Part shown: one piece after another, positions 1 through 12,082 of the stretch
How the letters are laid out: each line of letters starts with the position of its first letter
Position numbering within the stretch: the first letter of the stretch is position 1
Assembly (NCBI GenBank): GCA_029959085.1
Contig: JARWIR010000031.1
Coordinates: forward strand, 2,232,001 to 2,296,000
Direction of reading: 5' to 3'
Source: Nemophila menziesii
Taxonomy: Eukaryota > Streptophyta > Magnoliopsida > Boraginales > Hydrophyllaceae
DNA: 64,000 nucleotides
Translations under genes and position numbers: made by a program
The notes under the pieces: model-generated
Seen by the model: the letters and a program-made list of their open reading frames with translations, nothing else
What the model was told of the DNA's origin: nothing
Databases searched by the model: none

Positions 1-1480
1 TGTTAGAACTTTGTTCATTTGTTCTACTTGAGTACCTAAAATCTGAATTGAAGCTTCTTGTTCTCAGAACTTCTCACTCTGGGAATGCATATTAATGGTC
101 ATAAGATCCATAAATTTCGTGAATTGTAGATTATCCACAGCTCCCTTTTGAGGATACTGTGGTAAAGCTTTCTAAGCTAGTGACTCGGTATAGGCATCTT
201 GAACAGGTTGTTGTGGGGGAGCAGGTCTATTTTGATATTGATTTTGAAACTGACCTCTTGGTTGGAAAGAGTTATTTTGGGGACGTGGTTGATAATGACC
301 AGGATTAGCGGCCCCCTGTGGATTTGAGTATTGCATACCCGGATGATTCCTGTTACCAAATTGATAAGCTCCTCGATTGGATATGAAATAAAAAGATTGT
401 GGATTTCCTTCGTACTCTTCACATGCATGATTATTGGCCCCACAGTGTTGACAACCTTGTGCTTCTTGCACTACATTCGTTGCGGCTAAATTCCTCTGCA
501 TCTCAAGCTTAATTTTTGATTTGATTCTCTAATGCGGATAATTGAGCTGAGTTTGCAGTTTCCGCGTCTAATCAAAGCGCACCTCGGGCTTTTGTAATAG
601 GAGCTCGCGAAGATGGCCAACTCCTTTCTTGTTCTATAATATTTTCGAAAACCTCGGTAGCTTCAGCAGGGTCCATGGACACAAAATTTCCTTTCCCAAG
701 GTTATCTACCTTCAATCTAATTTCTTTGTTGATACCTTCATAGAATATTGCTAACTGTAGAGACGAGGTGTAACCATGAAGTGGACATCTAGCTAACTTC
801 TGTTGAAACCTTGTCCATGCTTCTCCTAATTCTTCTCCATCCTCTTGACAAAACTTTGCAAGCTCGCTTTGGTCTTTGAGTCTCATACTCTTCGGATAAA
901 AATGGTTGAGAAATGCGGCTTGAAGTTCTATCCAAGTGTTGATTGTACCTGGTGGTTGCCTATCTAGCCACTCACCAGCTCTACCGGTCAGAAAGAACGA
1001 AAACGTATGACAATACAGTTGCTCGCGTGTAATGCCTGGAGTAACATAAGCATCACAAATCTGCATAAACTTCTGAATCGCTCTTACAGGATCTTGAATT
1101 GCTGTACCACTATAGAGTCCAAAACTTTAAAACTGACAGAGCATACCCGGATCGGGTCGAAATTTAATATTTTGGATCTCTGGAGGACGGTAACCTACTG
1201 GTTGAACATGAAACGGCACTCTCAAGCCTGGAATGTCATGTTCAACTCGGTTCTGAATATTATTGTTGTTTACGTTACCTCTTCCTTGTGGTGGTACTTG
1301 TTGTTGTCCAACTGGGATAAGTGGTGGATCTACTGGATCTCGTATGTCTGCCATAGCTCTTCTTAAGTCTCTTTCCTCTCGAATACGTCTGCTATAAGGT
1401 CTAAAGCTTCTCTCAGGCTCTAGTAACAGAGGCCAAGAGTTAAACACGGTTGAAACCTGAAAAAGAATAAAGCAAAGCAC
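1..1480 (-). pseudogene. gag: Athila-type gag polyprotein, 5' part, broken (left family A copy)
   Basis: Capsid/nucleocapsid gene of a Ty3/gypsy retrotransposon, read leftwards and running off the window. The N-terminal part (about 1127-1480) is proline/glutamine rich. It is followed by the retrotransposon gag capsid domain (572-1066), with the family signature FFLTGRAGEWLDRQPPGTI. A nucleocapsid piece lies at 172-501 with a zinc knuckle of pattern C-x2-C-x4-H-x4-Y, so the last Cys ligand is lost. The reading frame has an in-frame TAA after residues GMLCQF, a TGA just after the capsid domain near 570, and a frameshift before the knuckle. The copy at 61197-62540 is a close relative and has a complete knuckle. 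The start codon is uncertain. Called a pseudogene from the lesions seen; family assignment is from motif recognition. Confidence 0.88.
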
Positions 1481-1580
1481 AAGCGTAAATCTGGAAAAAT
1501 AAAAACTAAATACTAAAAAATAAAATTTAACTAAAAACTACTACTCGAAATAGACAGCCCAAACGCTAACGAGACACAAG

Positions 1581-1598
1581 TCCCCGGCAGCGGCGCCA
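1581..1598 (-). other. Primer-binding site, tRNA-Asp type
   Basis: On the + strand the 18 bases TCCCCGGCAGCGGCGCCA match the 3' end of plant tRNA-Asp (GTC) with one mismatch, as recalled from known plant tRNAs. The element strand therefore carries the reverse-transcription primer site. It lies 6 bp from the LTR end, and use of tRNA-Asp is typical of Athila elements. It fixes the orientation (minus) and the inner LTR border. Confidence 0.88.
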
Positions 1599-1747
1599 AA
1601 AACTTGGTGTCGCCTAGGGTTTGATAAAAATAAGATAATAATAAGCCAGAAAACAATGCACTTTCACCCTAGACAAGCACGGTACTACAAGTATTACAGG
1701 ACGTATGCAAGTTCTAATGATAAGTTGAATTCGTTCTCAGGGACTTA

Positions 1748-1980
1748 GTGCCCGTTTGGAAGTGCTTTTTTGGAGAAGCACTTAAAAGTGCTTTTACCAT
1801 TTTAAGAGTTTTTTTTTACTTTGAAAAGCACTTTTTTGAGAAGCACCAAATAGCTACTTCTTGAAAAAAGCACTTAAAATAATTTTAGATTTCAGAATTA
1901 TTTTTAATAATTTTTTAAAATTTTGAATTTTATTCTAAAAGTGCTTTTTTACTCTAAAATAAGCACTTCCAAACAGGCTC
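1748..1980. mobile_element. Tourist-like (PIF/Harbinger) MITE
   Basis: A 233-bp AT-rich non-coding insertion with terminal inverted repeats of the form G-A/T-GCC-T/C-GTTTGGAAGTGCTT. It is flanked by the 3-bp direct repeat TTA at 1745-1747 and 1981-1983. The element-free LTR relative around 60890-60915 has no such insertion. A TTA target duplication with GTTTGG-containing ends is the hallmark of Tourist-like MITEs mobilised by PIF/Harbinger transposases. No coding capacity is seen. Confidence 0.85.
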
Positions 1981-2799
1981 TTAGTGTGCTAAACGAATCA
2001 GCAGAAATAACGAGTAGACAGTAATTTATTAAAAGACAGAAAATAAAGGTGAATAAATTCGAAATAATTAATTAGACTAAGGAAAATTAAAGACAATAAA
2101 ATAAAAGATAAGAAATATGAGATGAGAAGTATAACTTAGGTTTTGTTAGTATGCACTAATCCTTCTAATTCTTTCTATCAAATTCTAGTTAATAAGGGAG
2201 ATAATTAGCTCTTAGATACTTAGTCAGGATTCTAAATTCCCATACCTTAGACCTTGAGAGCGACTAAAGGGGCTATGGACACACCACGAGGCTGGTTTAA
2301 ATAGGGTTAACAAGCGCAACCAAGGTCCTAAGCAATTAATTCCAAACATGGTGATAGTGGTGAAAACATACCCTAATGACTATCTAGCTAGACTTAGTGT
2401 TGTCAAGACCAATATCGAAACTAGACGTTATGTGGTGTTTCAATAAATAGACACCCATCTAAGGTGATCATATAACTACTATTAAGGTAATCCTATACTC
2501 CTGCACTAGCAAGGAAAACCGAAATTAAATCAAAACACATAAACAAATATACAGGTAAGAGGCTAATATAAAATTAAAACATATAATTCCCAAAGAAACT
2601 TAGATAGAAAGAAAATAGAATTCATAGATTATACATGATGCAAAACCCAAGTTATGGGAAAATTAATTCATACCTGAAGGAAATAAACTAAAAGAAATAA
2701 TGAAAGACTTCATCTTGCTCTCTACAATAATTCTGATGATAATAAACCTAAGGACTAATTAGTATGAGGAAATGATGATTTAAAAGGGATACAAGGGTG

Positions 2800-2807
2800 T
2801 ATTTATA
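2800..2807 (-). promoter_or_regulatory. LTR TATA box (TATAAATA)
   Basis: TATAAATA on the minus strand, inside the same CCTATAAATACACC context that recurs in the other family A LTRs (6257-6264, 7730-7737, 60086-60093). Conservation of both position and context supports it as the LTR promoter core. Confidence 0.6.
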
Positions 2808-4852
2808 GGTGTAGAGAAGCCCTAATTCGTTTTCTTGAAGGAGAAGGAGAGTATTGGACTCCTAACCCAACTCAAATTCGTAACCCTAAAATATGAAATC
2901 AGACTCGTTTTTGTTTTGGTCCTAACAGCTTCAATTCTTATCTGTTTGACGCGTGTGAGTAGTCAAAATTCATCGTGTCGGAAAGATCTTTAACTTTGCT
3001 CATGATTGGTCTTCCAAATTCCTCAATGAGTTTGAGATATAAGCTGATTTGTGGTCGTGGGTGGTGAAATTCAGATTTATATGACATCTTTTCCTTTTCA
3101 TACTTTAGCTTTTGCTTCCTTATCTTCAACTTCCGTGCTTATCTTCTTTCCTTATCTCCTAGTATTTGACTTGGACTCTAATTAATCTCCACAATTATCT
3201 TTAAAGCTTCAAACAAAATAAATAATTAAACCCAGTATGCTCTAAAAATAATAATTCATGAAATCAAGACTAGAAATAGGAAAGTGTAATAATTCATAGG
3301 AAAATCGACTAGAAAGACATCTAAATCACTAAAAATGATGTCTCATCTTAATATTAATTCATCACAAATGAGGAGACATCCCTTTCAAAAGATGAAATGG
3401 ATAGTATTTGGAGAGAAAATATGGAGGAGCAATTGATTTAAATCGAACCAGCTCAAACTTTCTTGGCCAAAAATGTGGCACAAATAAAAGCCATTAAGTG
3501 CACATCATGACTCTCCTTGAGAAATTAAAGATAGATCCAGTAAATCCTATCTTGGATGTCAATAATGCTAGGTAATAGCCTTGAGAGTATGTTCTCTTTC
3601 TTCCTTACCATTTATGTATATGTTTTATCTGCTTATTTTAATTTCGTTTTAGAGTCTTTTTTGAGTCGTGGGGACACACCTCATTTTTAAGTTTGGGTGT
3701 GGGGATTCGTTGTCTCTCACCTCCATTTTTCTATGATTTTTATGTTTTTGGTAGAAATTAAAATTATTGATACATGGGAATTAGATGTAGAGTATGTTTA
3801 ATAGCTTGAAAGCATAAACTTAGTAAGTTGATGATAGAAAGTAGTATGTTTATGAGTTGCTTTATTTTGTATGCTTTAAGTATTTGCAGGAAAACACACA
3901 TTGAAAGTAAAGAAAAGATTATTTAGCAATGCGATAGAAAGTATATTTGATCTCAGGGAGCCATGAGTGGTGTTTAGGCCATGAGATCCAAGCTAGTTGA
4001 TAAACCCATTTGATGAACGTGCTAAAGGTAATAGAATGACGAAATTACATAGTTTAGAAAGTTATTAAGGCGGTTCTTTCATAAGCCCCTTGTTTCCTAT
4101 TAGCTTGTTGTCCAAATTAATATTATATATCCTTCTCAGCCCCTTCTAGCCTTTCTAAAGCCTTTTTATTTGCCACATTATAAGCCATATCCCTTTAGAT
4201 TATTAGGACTTTTCCATATGACTAGCACTCGAATCGCGATGCATAGACAATTGTTTTAGAACTTTAGTTTGGGGTGGTGGGTCCACCATTATGGGAATTG
4301 TTATTGGGTTTGGATTTTTGATCTTATTAATCGTGCTCTGTTCTATATTGTTATGATGATTCACAGGTTTATTATATGGTAACTCTTTGCCGGGGTAATA
4401 GTAAATGAAAAAAAACTGAAAAGCATGAAAAGAAAAAATTATGAGAAAAAATAGCATGATATCTTAACATAAAATAAGAGAGTCATAACTAAACAAAAGA
4501 TATGTTTTTTATGAAAAGATTATATATTTGGACCGGCAAAGAGAAATTTTTATGTGAACATCTTTATGCTTTAATTGGGTTATTAGGGATGCTACTTTGT
4601 GCATCAAATCATTGGGTTGAGTGAGAAACGTTTTACGAGTGTAACTCAAGCTCTAGGGCGATTCGTTGATGGCTAGTGAGAAGAGAGTCAAAAGCTCACT
4701 CTAAATTATCCAAATATACTTACACACCGTCCCTAAGCCAACATTACAACTTTAAAGACTTTTTGATTCTTTGCTATGTAATCTAGAAGTGATTGAGCTA
4801 TTAGAGAGTAGTTAAGTGGATCCTTGGATACTAGTGAAGTTCGATGAACAAT

Positions 4853-5380
4853 TAGGGATGGTAATGGTTATGGTTTAAAACCGAAACCGATGAAAGCCGA
4901 ACCGATTGGGAACCGATTATGCAACCGTGGATAAAACCATAAGGTTATGGTTTTGAAGACTGTAATCGATGGTTAAAGCTATTAGGTTATGGTTTTAGAT
5001 AAAAATAAAACCGAAAACCCGAAAATCCGTTTATTATTATCTATTTTTGTATATTTTTATCATAATATAAATAAAAAAGTATTTTCATATCTCTAAAATA
5101 AAATCTAAATATTAAATTTAACAAAAATGTTATTTAATTAAGGATCAACATAATATTTTATATATGTGATCTTATTTTAAGAATTTTCAATATATTTATT
5201 GAGTTATAGTAATGTTATGGTTAAAATCCGAAAAACCGCTTAAAAAACCGAATCCGAATTATTCGGTTATTGTTTAGAAAAGTAAATCTGATAGTTAAAT
5301 CCGTTAGGATTTGGTTTTTGATAAATTAAATGGTTATGGACATGGTTTTGGATTTTTTTGCAATAATCTGATCTGTTGCC
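4853..5380. mobile_element. hAT-like non-autonomous insertion (AACCG-rich)
   Basis: A 528-bp block interrupts the Athila 3' region. It is flanked by AACAAT at 4847-4852 and 5381-5386, and the central element at about 37380-37395 shows the uninterrupted site with AACAAC then CTATAGCC. The left end TAGGGATGGTAATGG fits the start of Ac-like hAT elements. The interior is rich in ACCGAACCG and GGTTATGG words. The right end shows no clear matching inverted repeat, and only 6 of an expected 8 flanking bases agree, so the class is tentative while the insertion itself is well supported. Confidence 0.55.
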
Positions 5381-5658
5381 AACAATCTATAGCCTCCTTG
5401 GTAAATTGAGTAAAGATCCTCTCCTTCTTACATTGCAAAACTAATCTAATCTTGAATTCAAGCGGTGTTGATTGTGAATATGACAAGTGTGCAGGTATGT
5501 AGTTTGTAAATATTATTACATGAAATTTTCTGAGTAGTTTCTTTGAGTCTATTCTGTATATACGGCTATCTTCTTTCCATCTGTGCATAATTGACCTATG
5601 TGTGTATTTAGAGATTTCCCTTTTGATCTTATCTTTATTGTATCGGGACGATACAACT

Positions 5659-5673
5659 TTGAGTTGGGGGTCT
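5659..5673 (+). other. Polypurine tract
   Basis: TTTGAGTTGGGGGTC sits directly before the LTR start TGATATCTCC. It matches the GAGTTTGGGGTC block that precedes the 3' LTR of the central element (37126-37139, minus strand). Position and composition fit the primer for plus-strand DNA synthesis. Confidence 0.75.
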
Positions 5674-7193
5674 TGATATCTCCCTATTTGTGATGATTAA
5701 ATCTTAGTTGGAGACATCATTTTTAGGAATTATTAGGAAGTTATAGTCGATTTTTTATTAATATTATTGTACTTTCTTATTTCTTATCTTGATTTGATGA
5801 TTTATTATTTTTAGAGCATATTTGGTGTAATTTTTTATTAAATGTGAAGATTTAAAGATATATGGTAATTCACTAGATACCAAATTAATTTCGAGAGCTA
5901 AAGGAAAGAACATAATGATGGAAATTGGAGATAAAGGAAGTAAAGATAAACTAGGAAAGGAAAAGTTGTCAAGTAAATCTGAATTTCACCAGCTACGTCC
6001 ACAAAAGTGATTATAAATCAAGATTGGCTGGGAATTTGGAAGAATGGTCTAAGTCTAAAGTGGAGAGCTTTCCGAGATGATCAGTTTCAATATAAAGAAA
6101 GTATCAATCGCAGTTGAAACGAATAAGTTAAGGCCAAAATAAGACATCAACAGTTTCTTACCTTTCTATATTTTAGGGTTACGAATTTGAGTTGGGCTAG
6201 ATATTCAATTACTTGCCTCCTACTCCAAGAAATCATTTTAGGGCTTCCTAGACTCCTATAAATACACCATATAACCTTTGTAAACATGTTCTTGCCTCCC
6301 ACAATTAGTCCTTAAGTTTTATTCATCATTAGAGTCATTCAAGAGAGCAAGTTGATAGTATGTGTCTTTATTTTAGTTTTATTCTTTCTAGTATGAACTA
6401 ATTTTCCCATAGCTTAGGTTCTGCATATGTATAATATATGAATTCTATCTTCTTTTATATAAGTTTCTTTGGGAAACTATTTTAAATTGATTCTAGCTTC
6501 TTAACCATATATTTGTTTTATGTGCTTTGATTTATTGTCTTTCTTAAACCTGATCAATTTAGGGTTGTGCTCATTGTAGTTAGATGATCAACCGGAAGGG
6601 GTATCTAATTATTGAAACACCACATAAGCGTCTAGTCTGCGGTAGTGATCCTGACGGGCTGCCTAACTAGATAGTCATTAGGGTTTGATTTCATCTTTGA
6701 TCATCATTAGAAGGCCGGTCTAATCTAAGAATCTAGTGGCGTAGGAGCACCTTAGTTAAGTCCCCTCGTGATTGTGAGGTCGCCACCCTAGCCACCTGAA
6801 GGATGTAGGGAGGAATTTAGAATCCTGACTACTTATCTATGAGCTATTATCACCCTTATTAACTAATAGAAGAGTTAGAAGAATTAGTGCATACGAGTAA
6901 AAACTGAGTTGTATTCTCACATCTCATTCTCTCATATTTATTTTATTTAGTTAATCATAATCTCCTCATCATCATATTTGTTTGTTTTGCCTGTCTTTTA
7001 ATTATTAATTTCTACTCTATTCTGTTTACCTATACGTATAACACACTAAGTCCCCGAGAACGAATCTAACTTATCATTTGAACTTGCGTACGACCTCTGA
7101 TACTTGCAGTAACTAAGGTGTTTAGTCTAGGGTGTTAGTGCATTATTATCCGTATTTATGTATCATATTTTTATCACACCTTAGAAGACACCA
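5674..7193 (+). repeat. 3' LTR of plus-strand family A Athila copy
   Basis: The LTR runs from TGATATCTCC to GAAGACACCA (1520 bp), preceded by a polypurine tract. It is homologous to 59511-61043. It contains a TATAAATA box at 6257-6264 and, downstream, the family A sequence ending in a run similar to the U5 that precedes primer sites elsewhere. It is followed immediately by another LTR piece (7194), so no clean target duplication is visible. Confidence 0.85.
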
Positions 7194-7822
7194 GAGACAT
7201 CATTTTAGGTTTATTTGATTCATTAATTCTAGATTTTTATTCGTATTTTGATAAATTCTTATTTCTTGTCTTGATTTGATGAATTATTACTTTTAGAGCA
7301 TATTTGGGTTAATTTGTGTGTTAATGTGAAGATCTTGAGGTTTATTGAATATAATTAGATGATAAATCAATTTTAAGAAGATAAGGAAAGATATGAAAGG
7401 AATCAAGAAATAAGAGGAAGTAGAGGTAAAATAGGAAAGGAAAAGTTGTCAAGTAAATCTGAAATTTTGCAGCTACGTCAATTAAAGTGAAATAACTTTA
7501 AATCAGCTGAGAATTTGTATGATCATTCAAAATATTCAAGATAGATCTTTTAATATGGTTTTTTTTATATAAAGTAGCCAAAATTCGGACCAATAACGAA
7601 GGAGATATAATCAAAACAGTGAGTAGTGTTTACCGTCTATAATATTTTAGGAAAACGAATTTGAGTTGGACTTGGACTCAAATTAATTGCCTTCCACTCA
7701 AGATTTCGACCAAGGGTCCTCTTAGCACCTATAAATACACCTTCTTATTATTGTAAACATGTCCTTGCTCAGTTCTAAACCTTAAATCAATCCTTAATCA
7801 TTCAAGAGAAGCAAGTTGAATT
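7194..7822 (+). repeat. Truncated family A LTR (U3 and promoter region)
   Basis: The sequence begins about 36 bp into the LTR (GAGACATCATTTTAGG, compare 5711 onward). It follows the family A LTR through a TATAAATA box at 7730-7737 to CAAGAGAAGCAAGTTGA, where similarity stops. From 7823 the DNA is minus-strand Athila pol. Both ends are therefore broken, making this a rearranged LTR remnant. Confidence 0.72.
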
Positions 7823-8760
7823 GCATCTACTCTTCCATCATCTCATGTAAGTCAAGTGTTAGGGAAGCCTGCAAGACATCATCAAAATTCATATCATCAA
7901 ATACCTCTTGTGTGGCATTCTCAATTGCATCTACTCAGAAACATTCCTCATGGGAGTCTGGAAACTTCATTTCCCTGAACATGTTGAACTTAACCTCCTC
8001 GTCTTGAATTCGCATAGTTAATTTTCCGTTTTTATATCAATAAGAGTACGCCCTGTGGCTAGGAATGGTCTTTCCAAAATGATTGGGACATTCCTATTCA
8101 CGTCGTATAAGTATAACAAAATTAACATGAAAATTAAAGTACCTGCCTTGACGAGGACATATTCTATTCGTCCCTCTGAATGTGTGAGGGATCTGTCAGC
8201 CATTTGCAAGACCATAGAGGTTTGTCTTGAATTCCCTATCTTCTACTTCTCAAAAATTGATTTGGGAATGAGATTAATACTCGCACTCAAATCACATAAA
8301 GCTTTATCTTGTCACTCATTACCAATAGAAGTAGGAATTGTGAAACTCCCAGGATCAAGCAGTATAGGTTGCAAATTATTTTGGCATATTACACTACGCT
8401 CTTCTAGAAAACCTATCATTTTATTCTCAAGATATGGCCTTTTTTTGGTGATGGCTCTCTTCAAGATTTTACATATTTTGGTACATCTTTAATGTCATCT
8501 AAGAATGGTATATTAAGGTTGAGAGTTCTCACCACTTTCATGAATCTCTGATAATCAGCCATATCTCACTTTTTCTGAACTCTTGAGGGAAAGGGCAGAG
8601 GAGGACAATTCTCTATAACATCTTTCTTCTTTGCTTTCTCCGGAATTTTCTCAGCTTCCACCTCTTCTACTTCTGGCTTACCTTGTTTCTCCACCACATC
8701 TTTTACAGTTTTCTCTTTCACAGTTGTTTCTTTTTCTTTCATAATGGAAAAGGAGGTGGT
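7823..8760 (-). pseudogene. Athila aspartic protease and start of RT domain, truncated
   Basis: Minus-strand remnant matching 44290-45220 of the central element. It covers the lysine/proline-rich linker (about 8570-8760), the protease (8018-8560) and the first part of the RT-side ORF (7823-8017, similar to the region after LIDVENGEL in the central copy). The protease catalytic motif reads DLSAS where family members carry DLGAS, so the Gly after the catalytic Asp-Leu is Ser. Frameshifts and stops break the frame. The pol body is missing because the copy is cut at 7822/7823 against a plus-strand LTR fragment. Confidence 0.8.
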
Positions 8761-8899
8761 GCTAACTTCTTACCACTTTTGAGCGTTATAGCATTACAAT
8801 CTTCTCTTTGTTTGGGATCTTCAGTGTCACTTGGGAGTTCCCTTGTGGACGCTGATTTAATTTCTTTTCCATCTGAGCTATCTGATTCTCTAACATTTT

Positions 8900-10390
8900 G
8901 AAAGTTGCGATATATTCTTGCTGATCTTGTTGCGTTTTTGCTTGCATAGTAATTAGTGCATGTAAAGTTTGTTGAACGCACCTTCTTGAGGTTGAGCAGG
9001 TAGAGCTTTCTGATTCATAGTATATGTATAATTTTTTTGAGGAGGTTTTCTTTGAGCTTGATTTAAGTAATTTTGTTCCCCTTGGTAGTTGTTCTGGGGT
9101 CTTGGTTTATAGTTATTACCTTTTGGACACGGTTGATATGCGTATGTCAGATTTTAGGGCCCACTTGGATTCGAATATTGGAAACCCGGATGGGTTCTGT
9201 TCGGTTGATAACCTTGACCACCTGAATTATAGTTCCCTTGGTTGGAAACAAACATTACGGATTCTGGGTTGCCTTGAAAATTCTATGATTCATGATCTTG
9301 TACACCATAGTTAGAACATCCATATATTTCTTGTGTAACGATAACATATGCTCTTCTACCTGAAAAACCTTCTTTAACAGCTAAAGTAAGCCGTTTCAAT
9401 GGTTTCTCAAGTGTGTTCTTTAATTTATTCTCTAATGAAGAGAATTTCTCATCAATTCCAGCACTACTCTCTTTATAACATGTACCTCGGATATGTGCTC
9501 TCACGGTATTCCAACCCAACTCATTCTTCACTGTTCTATTCAAAATAATTTTAGTATTAGCTGGAGTTACCTGTAAAAATCCACCACCAAAACGTAAGTC
9601 TAAATCTTTCCTTCAGCGTCCTTCAAGACCCTTGTAAAATATTGACATTTGCTGCTCTTCTGAAAGACCATGATCAGGGACTCTTCTCAAACATAGTTGG
9701 AATATTGTCCCACAACTACCTACGGATTCACCTTGTTCTTGCTCAAAGGATGTTAACTCGATTTGTGCATTCAGACTCATGTTTATCGGACAATAACGAT
9801 CAAAGAACGCTGTTTGTAGCTCATCCATATCAGTAATTGATCCTGGTTCCTGTTAATTATGCCATACACTCGCTGCGTCTAAAAAGAAAAATCTGAAATT
9901 CGCAAAATACATTTCTTCTCTCATTACGCCTTGCGTTATATACGCATCACATATTTGCATAATTTTCTGTACTGCACAATTTGGATCTTCTCCAGCTACT
10001 CCACGAAAATATCCAAAGAATTGGAATTGAGCTAACATACCCGCATCTGGTCATTATCTTGGGACATTAATATTTGGAGGACCAATGCCAAGAGCGGGAG
10101 GACGGTATTGAATTTGTTCAGGACCTTGTATGAACCATGGGTCATAAAATACTTGAGGTTGAGCTCGTCCTTCTGGTGGGGGAGGAATTCCTTGATTCTA
10201 ATTGTTGGCATTACGGATAATAGAATTTCCATCTGCATCCATCTGAGGAGGATCACGATTATCAACATTATCCATTTCTGTTTCTCTGACTAGTCTTTCT
10301 TCTTTCTCTCTTGCTTCTTTTTCTTCTTTCTTTATTTTTTTGAAGTCTGACTAATATCTCAGGGTTATCGAGCATACACCAAACCTGTAA
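8900..10390 (-). pseudogene. gag: Athila gag, broken (family B copy)
   Basis: Minus-strand gag of the truncated family B element. Recognisable pieces are the N-terminal proline-rich segment (about 10080-10275, with an in-frame TAG), the capsid segment containing MLAQFQFFG and MQICDAYITQG (9853-10038), the second capsid segment ending FYKGLEG (9613-9828) and the nucleocapsid region (about 9140-9350). The zinc knuckle is destroyed: positions two and four of the CCHC set are Tyr and Phe. Stops and frameshifts separate all pieces. The closest relative in the window is 45281-46852. Confidence 0.83.
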
Positions 10391-10484
10391 AACCTGAGAA
10401 GGAAAGAACAAACAAAAGTGAAATCTGAAAAATAAAAATAACAATTAAACTATTAAAGGATTAAAACCGGGGTCACACGCTACC

Positions 10485-10503
10485 GTCCCCGGCAGCGGCG
10501 CGA
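10485..10503 (-). other. Primer-binding site, tRNA-Asp type, one base changed
   Basis: The + strand reads GTCCCCGGCAGCGGCGCGA, the tRNA-Asp 3' end pattern with the final CCA altered to CGA. It sits between gag and the LTR at 10510 and sets the minus orientation of this copy. Confidence 0.75.
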
Positions 10504-10509
10504 AAAACT

Positions 10510-12074
10510 TGGTGGGTCCTGGGGTGATATGAAAATTGAAATAAGAGTAGGGGATCCATAGACCGCAAGTGCACAACTGTCAAAGTAATACTCTGATAAA
10601 TCGGGTTTCGTACGTAGGGACGGACAGTTATAACACGGGTATTAATCAACTAGTAGAAGTAATTGTAAAACGGAAAAGTAGAACGATACGATTTTTGTTT
10701 GGTTTTGTCTAAGGACTAACGACGCAATAAAACAATATATTAAAATGCTTAAAAGAAATAAAATAGTGCAAGTAAAGAAATTTGGACACAAGATGAGAAG
10801 GGTACTTGAGTTCGCAAGGGTTTCACCTAAGACTCTATAACTAATGCATCTGTTTAAGGGATAAACTGGTATTACTGTATTAGTCGGGACTCTAATGTCT
10901 CCTAACCCCCGTCAAGGTGCACTTAGGAGCTATCCTACGGTACTATAAACCCCGTCAGGGCGATTATATCTACTTTCGAATGATTAAGTCTCTTACCTCA
11001 TTAGATGCATGGTTAGTCAAGCCCATCAGGGTCATTGACGAATACTACACGTCTATTACATAGGTCCGTAATTAAACCCCCTGTAAGGGTGATCACTTCT
11101 CCACTAAAGTGAATAGTCTAATTACCATAACATATGTTTAATTCATGACATCAAAAATAGTAAATAAAATTAAGATAGTAGTCAACACAAAATACCGAAT
11201 TTTTAAATTAAATACTTAAATCCCAAATTCAGAAAACACTAATTAAATAGTTTAGGGCTTAACCCATAATGCGATTCTCAAGTACTAAATAATTTAGCTC
11301 ACGCTCGAATTAAAAACTGAAAATAAATAAAGGAAATACATTATCCTAATTTACAGAAGTAAAATAGAAACCTAATTGAGGGGCTGGATTTGGCTGTTGA
11401 TAGAAGAATAAGCATTCTCTAGCTCTAACTTCCTCTTCTGCCTTATGCTTTGACTTGTGGAACCAAAATGTTATGAGTTGTGAAGCGTGTGTAAAATCAG
11501 AAGGCTTATTTATAATAGAAGATTATGAATGGCATTTTACTTAAGATTATTAATTTAAATAATAAAAACCCCAAGTCCATCTTCAAATCCCGTAACTGAT
11601 GTACATCTGTTGGTAAAATGACCGTAACGTTTACGTCTCAACTCCAAATCACATGATTCAAGTCCCCAAATATTCCTAATTAAAAAATGCAGCTTGCTAA
11701 TTTCAGGGCTCCAGGGATGAATCAGTGGCTAAGTAGCTCAAAATCAGCATTTACTAACAGTCTTCCAGATTTTCAACTCTTTTGGTCAATTCTTCGGGAA
11801 ATCTTTTCTTGCATTTGACTCTTCCGATCAATCTAAGACTTCAATTCTCACTTCTTCTCCTTATCTTCGTGCTCCCTAGCATCCACGGACCTAAGAACTT
11901 TGCACTAAAACAGACAAATTAACGCACAAAAACTCTAAAAATGAAATATCAAAATTCCAAGGTTAGAAAATGCAATATAACGAAATAAGCACAAAAGTCT
12001 ATCAAATAAGTCTAATATTCACCTAAAATGATATCTCCCAAGAGAATTTATTTAGAAAACAATGGGAGACATCA
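10510..12074 (-). repeat. 5' LTR of truncated family B Athila copy
   Basis: On the minus strand it runs from TGATGTCTCCC (ending at + position 12074) to GGACCCACCA (at 10510), 1565 bp. It resembles the solo LTR at 28278-30041, including the GTCTGTGGATCC context and several CCCCGTCAGG-type repeats at about 10905-11085. A minus-strand TATAAATA box lies at 11507-11514. The outer flank enters the tandem repeat array at about 12083. Confidence 0.85.
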
Positions 12075-12082
12075 GTCATAGA

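Larger units (their letters stand above)
1605..3381 (-). repeat. 5' LTR of left family A Athila copy, with nested MITE
   Basis: Read on the minus strand, this LTR ends ...GACACCA next to the primer site and starts GATGTCTCC; the expected first T of TG appears changed to G. It is homologous along its length to the LTRs at 59511-61043 and 5674-7193. Its length is 1777 bp, or about 1541 bp after removing the MITE at 1748-1980, which agrees with the 1533 bp of the right-hand copy. A TATAAATA box lies at 2800-2807 on the minus strand. No partner LTR is inside the window. Confidence 0.88.
3382..5673 (+). mobile_element. 3' internal region of a plus-strand Athila copy
   Basis: Non-coding 3' region of an Athila element read rightwards. 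It shares landmarks with the minus-strand central element: GAGTCGTGGGGACAC near 3665-3680 (relative at about 38785-38800), a TTTGGGGTGGTGGG purine block near 4268 (relative at about 37917), and the stretch around 4600-4850 that resembles 37390-37640. It ends in a polypurine tract next to the LTR at 5674. The first 280 bp probably cover the decayed end of the env-like ORF, but no protein can be followed. The upstream part was displaced by the left-hand minus-strand copy. Confidence 0.72.

Noticed and set aside
1007..1366. Plus-strand ORF of 119 codons, and the similar minus-strand ORF 61346-61681
   Set aside because: Antisense shadows of gag; they resemble each other only because the two gag copies are homologous.
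1581..1598. tRNA gene suggested by the tRNA-Asp-like sequence (also 10485, 46963, 61050)
   Set aside because: Only the 3' end of the tRNA is present and each copy sits directly beside an LTR; these are primer-binding sites.
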